Of a stretch of 64,000 nt of DNA, positions 8,560-17,735 are shown in pieces. Source of the stretch: G963667425 sp963667425 [NCBI: bacterium] (lineage in GTDB: Bacteria; UBP6; UBA1177). Numbering within the stretch: position 1 is the first letter of the stretch; every line of letters starts with the position of its first letter. The translations under genes were made by a program, and so were the position numbers. The notes beneath the pieces are model-generated. The model saw only the letters and a program-made list of their open reading frames with translations, had not been told where the DNA came from and searched no databases. Location of the stretch: positions 1,736,001 to 1,800,000 of the forward strand of contig OY763407.1 of assembly GCA_963667425.1 (NCBI GenBank). Direction: 5' to 3'.

Positions 8560-10809
8560 TTATATTTCATATTTAGCTATCTTTATAATGGCTTTTCCTT
8601 CTGCTCCGCCTTTTTTTGAAATGATGATTATGTTTCCGCTGTCATCTATTTTGTAGAGTGAATCATTATACTTCCAGTCATTTATTTTTGCTATCATGTT
8701 CCAGCTGCTGTTGTAAACTTCTACTTTGTTTTCAAAGAAAACGTAGAAGTTTCCTGTTGGTTTATGTGCTGTTACTTCACCATATTCTCCAGGATCAAAT
8801 TCCTTTTCCTGTGAAAAGGTTCCGTTGTCATCAATTGTGCCAAATACGAATGTTCTTTTAAAGTATTCCGGTGATTCAAATTCATCACGACAAATCATTG
8901 CATAGGTGTTTAGCTGGTATTGTGCAGAATATATTTTTTCATCTTTTTCAAGAATATCTACTTTTATATAATCCCGTGATTTAACAAAATCCACGCTTGA
9001 AGCTTCATCTGAATTTAAAGGAAGTTTTAATATATTGTCTGATGGTCTGCTGCCTATTTCAAGATAACATCCACAGTTATATTCATAGCCTAACTCATAA
9101 TTGTATGATAATAGATAGTGTTTATTTCTTTTTATTAATGTTTTGAATCTAATCGGGTTGAATCTTTCAATGTTCCATGTTTTGCTGCTTTCTTCTTCAC
9201 CGTTTTCACTATAGATTGTCATTTGTATGCCATTATTTATTGTTATGAGGTATATTTCATCGTCAATTTTTTCAATCATGTGGGCTGAATCTTCCTCTAC
9301 TTCTTTAACTGATGATGCTGTTTCCTGAAAATCTTTGTTTTGGAAACTTATTTTAAGTTTGTTTTTCACCGAGCCGTCTTCATAGACTTTTTCAAGTGAT
9401 GTTGTTACGTAACCATCTTTGTTGTTTATGATTTTATATCCTTTTTCATCGTGACTGGTTCCTGAAAAGGATGAACTGTAGCTTTGATCACCGGCGAGGA
9501 TTTTGCCTTGCACTATGTCATACATTCCATGATAGCTGCTATCATCAATCAAAGAATATCCATTTCCGACAAATGCGTATCCGTCTTTTTCTGATGTTTC
9601 TGTGAAAGATTTTATATTTTCAGCATGTTTTTCATTGATTTCAAATAGTTTTGTATAGAGGAGCTCTCCTTCAGGAGATATTATTTCAATATATGGATAT
9701 ATTGCTGTGTCTGCAATTAAGATGTTACCACCATTGTTGATAAATGAATTTTCAGATGAGGTGTAGTGAATGAGCGGAAGTGCATAAACTGTTGTTTTAT
9801 CATTCAAATCTTCTCCATTTACTTTGTCGGCTATAAAACTGTAAGATTTATTGTAAAGGTAATTTTTATCTGTAAAGGATATAACATCGTCATTACTTGA
9901 TAAATATGTAGTTTCTATGTTCATTGAATTATCAACTGTATAAAGTCTTATGCTGATCTTCTCTTCATCTGATTCGAAATACGATGTTATTACTTTGGCT
10001 ATGATATAAGCTTTTTCATCAGAGCAGAAAAAACTTTTCAAGTATAAATGGCATTCCGGGTACGGATTTCCTGTACTTGATTCACCTGAACATGAAAAAG
10101 GGAACTCCTTATAATTACCCTCTTTATCAAAAACTCGTCCATTGTCACTGTAATAAAGATATTTAAAATCGTTACACAGATTAAATTTATCAGGATGATA
10201 GTCATTTTCAGTAAAAACAGGAAGTTTTATTTCATTTAAAAGCTCCATTTTAGTGTTGTAATATCTTAGTAAAGAAGAGTTATCAGCTAGAGAATAAGTG
10301 AGAATTGCTATCTGGTCATTGTAGTAGTGTATATCATAAATTCTTTCTTCAAAGGTTACGCTTTTATCTCCTTCTTCGCTGATTACTCCGACACTGTTAT
10401 CTGTGTAGTAGAGCACTTTGTTTTCAGGGATTATTGCTTTGACTGCGCCTGATGCCAGTTTCCCCGAAAATGATGAAATTAGTGCTATTGAATCCGAATA
10501 GTGGTAAAGTGTGAAATCTTCACCATTTTTATCGTATCTGTAAAAATCATTGGAGGTTCCTTTAAAGAAGCTTACGGTTACTGGTGCATTTGATGATGCG
10601 TAATCAACTTCAAACTGAGTTTCATTGTAGGAAAGATCCAGAGGAATAATATCTTCATCAATATCTTCATCTGTTTCTATATCTATATCTTTATCAATTT
10701 CAGCATCACTATCTACAACTGTATCATAATCTGATTTATTATTCACAGTGTCATCACATGCTGTAACAATCAATAAAAATGCAATTAGTAGCAGTAAATT
10801 TTTTATCAT
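8560..10809 (-). CDS. Large surface lipoprotein, paralog A of a tandem pair
   Basis: This 749-residue protein starts MIKNLLLLIAFLLIVTACDD, a signal peptide with lipobox and lipidated Cys18, followed by a very acidic linker (about residues 26-56, mostly D, E and I). The rest is beta-rich with recurring 'YDKNGEDF' and 'IISPEGELLYT' strands that suggest a WD40/beta-propeller-like fold. It is a duplicate of the protein encoded at 10972-13113. The first 150 or so residues, a block near residues 355-560 and the C-terminus are almost identical, while the segments between differ strongly. Function unknown; probably anchored in the outer membrane or at the cell surface. Confidence 0.8.
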   Translation of the reverse strand: MIKNLLLLIAFLLIVTACDDTVNNKSDYDTVVDSDAEIDKDIDIETDEDIDEDIIPLDLSYNETQFEVDYASSNAPVTVSFFKGTSNDFYRYDKNGEDFTLYHYSDSIALISSFSGKLASGAVKAIIPENKVLYYTDNSVGVISEEGDKSVTFEERIYDIHYYNDQIAILTYSLADNSSLLRYYNTKMELLNEIKLPVFTENDYHPDKFNLCNDFKYLYYSDNGRVFDKEGNYKEFPFSCSGESSTGNPYPECHLYLKSFFCSDEKAYIIAKVITSYFESDEEKISIRLYTVDNSMNIETTYLSSNDDVISFTDKNYLYNKSYSFIADKVNGEDLNDKTTVYALPLIHYTSSENSFINNGGNILIADTAIYPYIEIISPEGELLYTKLFEINEKHAENIKSFTETSEKDGYAFVGNGYSLIDDSSYHGMYDIVQGKILAGDQSYSSSFSGTSHDEKGYKIINNKDGYVTTSLEKVYEDGSVKNKLKISFQNKDFQETASSVKEVEEDSAHMIEKIDDEIYLITINNGIQMTIYSENGEEESSKTWNIERFNPIRFKTLIKRNKHYLLSYNYELGYEYNCGCYLEIGSRPSDNILKLPLNSDEASSVDFVKSRDYIKVDILEKDEKIYSAQYQLNTYAMICRDEFESPEYFKRTFVFGTIDDNGTFSQEKEFDPGEYGEVTAHKPTGNFYVFFENKVEVYNSSWNMIAKINDWKYNDSLYKIDDSGNIIIISKKGGAEGKAIIKIAKYEI

Positions 10810-10843
10810 AATTAGCCTCTCAAATTATTATGTCACACTTAAG

Positions 10844-10869
10844 GTTATACTTTTTATATCTTTTGTCAA
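10844..10869 (-). promoter_or_regulatory. Candidate promoter of lipoprotein paralog A
   Basis: On the minus strand TTGACA (10864-10869) is followed after 14 bp by TATAAC (10844-10849). The same arrangement precedes paralog B. The 14-bp spacing is shorter than normal, so activity may need a regulator. Confidence 0.35.
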
Positions 10870-10894
10870 TGTTCAGGGTATATATGGGGTATAT

Positions 10895-10947
10895 TTTAGA
10901 TTAATATCAAACTGTTTAGCGGAGAGCTAGTCTCTTACTGCAAATAT
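10895..10947. repeat. Copy of the 3' end of the glycerate kinase gene and its flank
   Basis: The segment up to CAAATAT at 10941-10947 repeats the sequence at about 13200-13250. The copied part includes the last six codons and stop of the glycerate kinase gene (IFAVRD-stop on the minus strand). It marks one breakpoint of the tandem duplication that made the two lipoprotein genes. Confidence 0.85.
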
Positions 10948-10971
10948 TTATGTCTCTTATATTTATGAGTT

Positions 10972-13113
10972 TCACATTGTATATTTAGCTATCTTTATAA
11001 TGGCTTTTCCTTCTGTTCCATCTTCTTTTAAAAGAATTATTATGTTTCCGCTATCATCTATTCTGTAGAGTGAATCATTATACTTCCAGTCATCTATTTT
11101 TGCTATCATGTTCCAGCTGCTGTTGTAAACTTCTACTTTGTTTTCAAAGAAAACGTAGAAGTTTCCTGTTGGTTTATGTGCTATTATTTCCTGACGACCG
11201 TATTCTCCTAAATCAAATTCCTTTTCCTGTGAAAAGGTTCCGTTGTCTTTTATTGTTCCAAGAGTGAATTTTAGTTCAATTTCTTCTGATTCAGGATTTA
11301 AGCCTGCGCAAGCTAATGTGTATCCATTTACATAGTAATATGCAAAGTAGGTTTTGCCATCCTTTTCAATCATGTCTCCTTTTGTGTAAGCAGCGATGAA
11401 ATAAAGATCTATGGCTTTGTCTGATGTTAATGACAATTTTAATATACTGTCTGTTGATTCGGTTCCTGTATCATAATAACCGCCGCATTCGTAGCCGTAA
11501 TATAAATTGTAGCTGTACGATAAGAGATAGTACCCATCTTTTTTTATTAATGTTTTAAATCTAATCGGGTTGAATTTTTCAATGTTCCATATTTTACTGC
11601 TTTCTTCTTCTCCACTTTCATTGTAGATTGTCATTTGTATACCATTATTTATTGTTATGAGGTATATTTCATCATCAATTTTTTCAATCATGTGGGCTGA
11701 ATCTTCCTCTACTTCTTTAACTGATGATGCTGTTTTTTGAAAATCTTTGTTTTGGAAACTTATTTTAAGTTTGTTTTTCACTGAGCCGTCTTCATAGACT
11801 TTTTCAAGTGATGTTGTTACGTATCCATCTTTGTTGTTTATGATTTTATATCCTTTTTCATCGTGACTGGTTCCTGAAAAGGATGAACTGTAGCTTTGAT
11901 CACCGGCGAGGATTTTGCCTTGCACTATGTCATACATTCCATGATAGCTGCTATCATCAATCAAAGAATATCCATTTCCGACAAATGCGTATCCGTCTTT
12001 TTCTGATGTTTCTGTGAAAGATTTTATATTTTCAGCATGTTTTTCATTGATTTCAAATAGTTTTGTATAGAGGAGCTCTCCTTCAGGAGATATTATTTCA
12101 ATATATGGATATATTGCTGTGTCTGCAATTAAGATGTTTCCTCCATTGTTGATAAATGAATTTTCAGAGCCTGCTGAATGCAGTAACGGAAGTGTATAGA
12201 GTTCTGTTCGATTGTCAAAATCATTTAAATCAAGTGTATCTACAATAAAACTCTGCGAGTCATAATAAAGATAATTTTTATCTGTAAAGGATATTACGTC
12301 ATCATGTTCTGATATATCTTTTGTTTCTACGTTCAAGGAATTATCAATAGTATAGGTGAAATTACTGCCTGTTGATGCTTCAGCTTCAAGGTAAACCCCA
12401 CAGGATGATGCAAGAATAACAATTTGTTCTTCAGAGCAGAACAAAGCTGAAAAAGAAAAATGGCATCCTACCAAAGGATGCTCTTCAAAAAGATCTCCTG
12501 AACAATCAAATGGCACCTCTTTACTGTTTCCATTCTGATCATGAATTTCACTGCCAGCGTCAGCGTAAATATATGCAAATCCATTACATACTTTTATTCC
12601 TCTACCATAATAATACTCACCAATCAGGTCTGATTCATTTAAAAATTCCATGTTAGTGTTGTAAAATTTAACTTTAGATTCTGTAAGAACCCCTACTGTC
12701 TCTTTTTGAAAATCCACATCATAGACCTTTTCTTCAAAGGTTACGCTTTTATCTCCTTCTTCGCTGATTACTCCGACGCTGTTATCTGTGTAGTAGAGCA
12801 CTTTGTTTTCAGGGATTATTGCTTTGACTGTGCCTGATGCCAGTTTCCCCGACAATGATGAAATTAGTGCTATTGAATCCGAATAGTGGTAAAGTGTGAA
12901 ATCTTCACCATTTTTATCGTATCTGTAAAAATCATTGGAGGTTCCTTTAAAGAAGCTTACGGTTACTGGTACATTTGATGATACGTAATCAATTTCAAAC
13001 TGGGTTTCACTGTAAGAAAAATCTGATGGAGATGCTATAATATTGTTACCTGAATCATCACATGCTGTAACAATCAATAAAAATGCGATTAGTAGCAGTA
13101 AAAATTTTATCAT
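10972..13113 (-). CDS. Large surface lipoprotein, paralog B of a tandem pair
   Basis: This 713-residue lipoprotein (MIKFLLLLIAFLLIVTACDD, lipobox Cys18) is the neighbour and duplicate of the protein at 8560-10809. It lacks most of the acidic linker. The central block (IISPEGELLYT onward) is nearly identical to paralog A with the same offset of 2412 bp, while the regions before and after it differ. This pattern suggests recent duplication plus gene conversion or diversifying exchange. Each copy has its own duplicated upstream region. Function unknown. Confidence 0.8.
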   Translation of the reverse strand: MIKFLLLLIAFLLIVTACDDSGNNIIASPSDFSYSETQFEIDYVSSNVPVTVSFFKGTSNDFYRYDKNGEDFTLYHYSDSIALISSLSGKLASGTVKAIIPENKVLYYTDNSVGVISEEGDKSVTFEEKVYDVDFQKETVGVLTESKVKFYNTNMEFLNESDLIGEYYYGRGIKVCNGFAYIYADAGSEIHDQNGNSKEVPFDCSGDLFEEHPLVGCHFSFSALFCSEEQIVILASSCGVYLEAEASTGSNFTYTIDNSLNVETKDISEHDDVISFTDKNYLYYDSQSFIVDTLDLNDFDNRTELYTLPLLHSAGSENSFINNGGNILIADTAIYPYIEIISPEGELLYTKLFEINEKHAENIKSFTETSEKDGYAFVGNGYSLIDDSSYHGMYDIVQGKILAGDQSYSSSFSGTSHDEKGYKIINNKDGYVTTSLEKVYEDGSVKNKLKISFQNKDFQKTASSVKEVEEDSAHMIEKIDDEIYLITINNGIQMTIYNESGEEESSKIWNIEKFNPIRFKTLIKKDGYYLLSYSYNLYYGYECGGYYDTGTESTDSILKLSLTSDKAIDLYFIAAYTKGDMIEKDGKTYFAYYYVNGYTLACAGLNPESEEIELKFTLGTIKDNGTFSQEKEFDLGEYGRQEIIAHKPTGNFYVFFENKVEVYNSSWNMIAKIDDWKYNDSLYRIDDSGNIIILLKEDGTEGKAIIKIAKYTM

Positions 13114-13147
13114 AATTAGCCTCTCAAATTATTGCTTCACGTTTAAA

Positions 13148-13173
13148 ATTATACTGTTTATATATTTTGTCAA
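13148..13173 (-). promoter_or_regulatory. Candidate promoter of lipoprotein paralog B
   Basis: On the minus strand TTGACA (13168-13173) and TATAAT (13148-13153) are both perfect boxes but only 14 bp apart. The arrangement is copied in front of paralog A. Confidence 0.4.
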
Positions 13174-13230
13174 TGTTTGGAGTATATATGGGCTATATTT
13201 TAGATTAATATCAAACTGTTTAGCGGAGAG

Positions 13231-14313
13231 CTAGTCTCTTACTGCAAATATCATGTCGTTCAGGTTTAAGCCTGTCTCGATTTCGCTTTGAAGGGCATTA
13301 TGTTTTCTGAAAAAGAGTGCTGAATTGTATGTTTTGAGGTATTTCTCGGCTTCACTATCATTTTGCATTGCAGTTAAGCTTTCTTTTGTTATTATTACTC
13401 CGGCACTTTGTGACAGTCCGTCTCTTCCATCTGTCGAGAGTGCGTAAAATGTTGCTTCTGCTGGTATTTTGCTAAAGATTTGAAGGGCAAGATGGGTTAA
13501 TCTTCCGCCATATCCTTTTTCTTTTGGGATTTTTATGGTTGACTCGCCTGTTACTATAACAGCTTCTCCTTTTTTCATCTGACTGAGCTTTGAGTTAAGG
13601 ATTTTGCTTAGGTTTTGAACTGTTCCATGATAGTTTTGTATGTTTTCCTTTATATCATAGTTCTGTTTTCTGAGAAGTTCTGCTAGTTTTCTGTTTACTG
13701 TATTGCTTTCTGCGGCTATTTTTATGGTTGTTTTAGGGTTTTCAGGGTTATATGTCGGCATTGATCCGACTAACAGGTATCCCTTTTCAAATGGAATGTC
13801 GTTCATCACTATTGTGTGCCAATGACTTGATGGCGCAAATCTGCATAGTTTGCCGCCTTTTATGTCAGATATTTCTATTCTTTTTCTGTTTATTTCTACA
13901 ATGTCTTTTCCTGAATAGAAAAGTTTGTGTGCAGTTGCTATTATGGTTTCTTTCTTTTTTCCGTATTCTATTAGTGCGCTGCTTCCACCGCTTAGGAGTG
14001 TTATGAATGTTTTTCCGTTATTTTGTTTTACGAAGTCTACAAGCTTTTCTCCTGCCTGAAATGATTTTTCTGTTATGAACGGATGCGTTGAGCTTACTGC
14101 AAATGGGTAGTTTTTTGTGTTTTTTACGCTGTCAGGGTGAATTATTATTGTTTCTGATGTTTTGAGCTTAGGATATTTGTCTAATAGTTTTTCAAACATG
14201 TAAAAGGATGCTTTTCCGATTGAGATTACTGCTGTTTCTGTCGGTTTTGGAGTTAATTCAAGTGTTATTTCAACAGGTATTTCCTGTAAAAACTTTTCGT
14301 AGTTAAATTTCAT
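13231..14313 (-). CDS. Glycerate 2-kinase (MOFRL family)
   Basis: Enzymes of this family phosphorylate D-glycerate to 2-phosphoglycerate using ATP, feeding serine or glyoxylate carbon into glycolysis. The 360-residue protein carries the family landmarks: SGGSSAL near residue 109, the TGE near the start of the second domain (VIVTGESTI), GGRLTHLAL, and the C-terminal STDGRDGLSQSAG motif matching the usual GTDGxDG. It is shorter than many relatives (about 420-450 residues). Its start overlaps the end of the transglutaminase gene by 11 bases, so the two are probably co-translated. Confidence 0.85.
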   Translation of the reverse strand: MKFNYEKFLQEIPVEITLELTPKPTETAVISIGKASFYMFEKLLDKYPKLKTSETIIIHPDSVKNTKNYPFAVSSTHPFITEKSFQAGEKLVDFVKQNNGKTFITLLSGGSSALIEYGKKKETIIATAHKLFYSGKDIVEINRKRIEISDIKGGKLCRFAPSSHWHTIVMNDIPFEKGYLLVGSMPTYNPENPKTTIKIAAESNTVNRKLAELLRKQNYDIKENIQNYHGTVQNLSKILNSKLSQMKKGEAVIVTGESTIKIPKEKGYGGRLTHLALQIFSKIPAEATFYALSTDGRDGLSQSAGVIITKESLTAMQNDSEAEKYLKTYNSALFFRKHNALQSEIETGLNLNDMIFAVRD

Positions 14314-16249
14314 TTTGAAGTAGCTCTTTTGTCATGTTTTCAACTAGTTTTGCAAGTTTTTCAAATTCTTCTTCTGTTATTCCGTTTGTGTCAAAGCGGT
14401 ATTTTTCATGCAGATATGTTGCTTCCTGAAGTTTCTTCTTATCAAATTTATCAGGAAGTACTCGTAATATATATTCTTTAAATGTCTCTTCAGACTCTCT
14501 TGGCATTGATGTTGTTTCTTCTATCTGCCTGATTAATTGAAATAGCGGAGAATCTTTTCCTGATGTAAATGTTTTTTCTATTTGTTCTGTCATTTTTCCT
14601 TTTCTCTGTGTTCGCATATAAATTCTTACTATGAGTATCAGCGTAAGCCCTATTACTGCAAATATGAGATATTTGTCATTATCTCTGTTGCGATGCATTC
14701 TAAGCATTGTATACTTGAACTTAAGGAATGAGATAAGGTCGGATATTGGCTGGAAGATTGAGCTTTCGTTTTCAGCTTCTTTTATCCAGACATTTGGTGT
14801 AGCATCAAACTGGATCCATTTTCCATTTATGTAGGCTTCTGTCCATGCGTGAGCATCTTTTTCTCTTGCAATATAGTAGTTTCCTATTCCGCTTTTTTCA
14901 TATAATGCATATCCTGTTACGTATCTTGCCGGAATTTCTATTTCTCTTAAAAGAAGTGTTAGTGCTGTTGCAAAATATTCGCAGTGGCCGGCTTTCCGTT
15001 TTAACATAAAGTATCCCAGCGGTGTATATCCATTCTGTATTTCAGGCTGATTCAGACTGTAGAAAAATGTATCCTTTAAATAATGTGTTATTTTATCTGC
15101 TTTTTCCGCATCACTTAATTCATTTAATTCAATCAATTTCAGGAATTCTTTTATAAAATTCTCTTCGTCTTTTGGAATCTGTATATCTCTTTTATCAGGA
15201 ATTGCAGATAAGATTTCTGATTTTGAAGTAAATGAGGCTGTATATTCTATGTCTTCAGCTGTTTCTTCCGCAAAGATGGTTCCTGAGGGTTCAGTTCTTA
15301 ATCCTGACGCGTTGAGGTTTTCAATTAAAAATGTACCTAAAGGCACAGGAATACTCCCTTTCTGTGTTTCCATCTGCTTATATATTTTTATTTGCAGGTA
15401 TGGCGGTTTTTCTTTTTTTGCCAGAAAAAGTTCTCGGTCATTTGAATACTGGATTGATGTAAAATTGTCTTTTCTGTTAAACCACGTTCCCCCTGCATAT
15501 AGGTCATAAATTGATTCACGGAGAAGTATCGGAACTGTGATTTGTTTAAGCTCAGCTCTTAAAACTATTGCTGAAGATGTTTTTATTCTTCCTATTTCTC
15601 CTATTGTTGTAACTGTTTTAAATGGATCTCTGTTTTTATCTCTGAAGTAATTGATAAAAAAAGCCCGCATCTTTTCTCTTACAGCAAGATGTGTTGTTCT
15701 GAATGTATGCTGAATGAAAAATGCTGTTATTAATGTTATTGCAAAAACTGTTGCTATCCTTATGTAATCTTTTCTTTTGCTGATTAAAATAAGATGCCAG
15801 CATATGAAAATGAAAAGCATAAAAAAATACATTTTTTCTCTTGGATTTGATGCTGCTATTGCAAAATAGAGACTTATTGCATACGGATGTATTATGTTTA
15901 AAGGTTTATGTTTGTGTGGTCCTTTTTTACCGATGTTTGTTCCTATGACAACTGTTTCAGATGTACTGAATATCTGGCTAAGCAGAAGAGGAAGGAGAAC
16001 TATCGGGGTAACTGTCGTAATATTTAAAATAAAGAATCTTGCTTTTGATTCCAGTCCTATTTTAACACTTAATGCAATAAGAATGATTGAGCATAAATCT
16101 GATATTCTAATGAAGTCTTTTGGTTTAAAATCCCATTTTTTACTTATAAATCGGGATAAAAGTATCAGAAACCCTCCAAGCAAAGAAACAAATAGTTCCC
16201 CTGAAGCGTATCCCCATAATAATGTAAGCAGAGCAAGGTATATTTTCAA
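14303..16249 (-). CDS. Membrane-anchored transglutaminase-like protein (TgpA type)
   Basis: The 648-residue protein has about five to six membrane segments in the first 190 residues, a non-cytoplasmic region, a transglutaminase-like domain, one more membrane helix near residue 540 and a cytoplasmic C-terminal domain. The catalytic triad is visible: C423 (GHCEYFA), H467 (AHAWTE) and D482 (FDATP). Relatives are membrane cysteine proteases or transglutaminases often found with MoxR and DUF58 genes, which are absent here. The start is a TTG at 16247-16249 with GGGGT a few bases upstream; I found no better ATG. Confidence 0.85.
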   Translation of the reverse strand: MKIYLALLTLLWGYASGELFVSLLGGFLILLSRFISKKWDFKPKDFIRISDLCSIILIALSVKIGLESKARFFILNITTVTPIVLLPLLLSQIFSTSETVVIGTNIGKKGPHKHKPLNIIHPYAISLYFAIAASNPREKMYFFMLFIFICWHLILISKRKDYIRIATVFAITLITAFFIQHTFRTTHLAVREKMRAFFINYFRDKNRDPFKTVTTIGEIGRIKTSSAIVLRAELKQITVPILLRESIYDLYAGGTWFNRKDNFTSIQYSNDRELFLAKKEKPPYLQIKIYKQMETQKGSIPVPLGTFLIENLNASGLRTEPSGTIFAEETAEDIEYTASFTSKSEILSAIPDKRDIQIPKDEENFIKEFLKLIELNELSDAEKADKITHYLKDTFFYSLNQPEIQNGYTPLGYFMLKRKAGHCEYFATALTLLLREIEIPARYVTGYALYEKSGIGNYYIAREKDAHAWTEAYINGKWIQFDATPNVWIKEAENESSIFQPISDLISFLKFKYTMLRMHRNRDNDKYLIFAVIGLTLILIVRIYMRTQRKGKMTEQIEKTFTSGKDSPLFQLIRQIEETTSMPRESEETFKEYILRVLPDKFDKKKLQEATYLHEKYRFDTNGITEEEFEKLAKLVENMTKELLQNEI

Positions 16250-16416
16250 TGTTTACCCCATTAAAATCTAAATGATTATATTTAAAATATTGTTTATGTC
16301 AGCTTTAGATTTTTAAAGATACCTAATTTCTCATTTAAATATACAAATCATCATTTATTGATTTAATAATAAATTCATGATAAAGTAATTCATCTATGAA
16401 TTCTGCGGAGGCTATA

Positions 16417-16809
16417 ATGTATAAAATAGAAGTTACAGATTATGGAATAAAGATTATTTTTTCTGGAGATCTTCCTCCTGAGGATATGAAAAAATGGCTT
16501 GAAGATTCAATAAAGATATTAAAAAGCTTTGAAAATTCTTTTATGGTTTTTGTTGATATGAGAGATCTTGATATTTTGTCTTTCGAAGCAAGAGAATATC
16601 TGGTCCAGGGACAGGAATTTTACAGATTCAAGGGAATGAAGCGATCTGTTGTGATTTTAAATAGTGATTTCACTAAAATGCAGTTTCAGCGCATAGCCTG
16701 GAAAACCGGTATTTATGAATGGGAAAGATATATTGACGCTTCGAATACGCCTGACTGGGAACAAATAGGTCTTGACTGGATCATAGAAGGGATAGACCCC
16801 GGAGCTTAA
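16417..16809 (+). CDS. Small STAS/SpoIIAA-like domain protein
   Basis: This 130-residue soluble protein starts at ATG 16417, chosen over ATG 16396 because GGAGG (16407-16411) lies 5 bases before it. The alternating strand-helix pattern (IEVTDYGIKIIFSG, then FMVFVDMRDLDILS, then RSVVILNS) resembles the STAS or SpoIIAA-like fold used in partner-switching regulation. The usual phosphorylated Ser/Thr is not obvious. It stands alone on the + strand and its stop overlaps the stop of the convergent parvulin gene. The fold assignment is tentative. Confidence 0.6.
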   Translation: MYKIEVTDYGIKIIFSGDLPPEDMKKWLEDSIKILKSFENSFMVFVDMRDLDILSFEAREYLVQGQEFYRFKGMKRSVVILNSDFTKMQFQRIAWKTGIYEWERYIDASNTPDWEQIGLDWIIEGIDPGA

Positions 16810-17735
16810 AAAAAGAGCTCTATATTTCCGGAATTTCTTTTCTCTTTGAACCATGATTCAAAGGCATTACCCTGATTTTCAGAATAATACATCATTGTAA
16901 GCTTATCTTTTACACTTTCAAAAGATGGAGAATCTGTTTTTTCGGCAGAATCAAGTTTTGCTATATGCCAGCCGAACTGGGTAAGAAAAGGTTTTGAAAT
17001 TTCTCCAGGTTTCAGCTTTTTCAAAGCTTCTGTAAATTCAGGAACCATTGAGCTGCCGTCAAATGTTCCAAGTTTTCCTCCATCAGCGGCTGAACCGTCC
17101 TGAGAATACATTTTTGCAGCATCTTCAAACGATATTTTACCGTTAGCAATGGAATCATAAACATCCGAAATCTGCTTATAATAATTCATGGCATTTGAAG
17201 AGTCGGCTTTTATAAGAATGTGAGATGCAGTAAATTTCCAGCCGTCTTTAAACTGCTTTTCATACATGGATCTAAGGACTGCCTCATCAGGAGATAATGT
17301 ATCTCTTACAATTTTCTGTCTGAGCTTTAGTATTTCCAGTTGGGAAATTACTTCTTTTTTATAATCCTCCCATTTGACACCTTGTTTTTTTATTTCATGT
17401 TCAAGTTGTTCTTTGGTCAGATTATTTTTTAAAGCCACGTTTTCTATGGCTCTTTCAGTATCTTCATCCGAGATTGTTATTTTGTATTCCTTTATAGCCT
17501 GTTTCACTATCATGTCTGAAACTATAAGGTTCATAACTCTCTCTTTCTGAGATTTTATTGTATCAATTGTAACAGATTCAGGATCTTTAGGATTCAATTT
17601 CTGTTTAATCTCAAAAAAAGTAACGGGGTCACCGTTAACTTTCATGGCGACCCCGTTAAGAATTACTTCCTCTGCGTTCAGAGATATAAATAAAAGAAAA
17701 AGTATAAAGAATAGAAATATTTTGTTCACTGTCAT
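16806..17735 (-). CDS. Periplasmic SurA-like parvulin peptidyl-prolyl isomerase
   Basis: A 309-residue secreted foldase: signal peptide ending near LNAEE, a SurA-N-type chaperone region (about residues 30-160), then one PpiC parvulin domain (about 165-270) with the ASHILIK, DGGKLGTF and GWHIAKL motifs. It would help outer-membrane proteins fold on the way to BamA, which is encoded in the same window. Its start overlaps the stop of the second parvulin gene by 4 bases (ATGA), so they form one operon. Confidence 0.88.
   Translation of the reverse strand: MTVNKIFLFFILFLLFISLNAEEVILNGVAMKVNGDPVTFFEIKQKLNPKDPESVTIDTIKSQKERVMNLIVSDMIVKQAIKEYKITISDEDTERAIENVALKNNLTKEQLEHEIKKQGVKWEDYKKEVISQLEILKLRQKIVRDTLSPDEAVLRSMYEKQFKDGWKFTASHILIKADSSNAMNYYKQISDVYDSIANGKISFEDAAKMYSQDGSAADGGKLGTFDGSSMVPEFTEALKKLKPGEISKPFLTQFGWHIAKLDSAEKTDSPSFESVKDKLTMMYYSENQGNAFESWFKEKRNSGNIELFF

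Noticed and set aside
15894-16271. A 125-codon + strand frame opposite the transglutaminase N-terminus
   Set aside because: The minus strand has a full, recognisable protein with a catalytic triad; the + frame looks like the mirror of its membrane helices.
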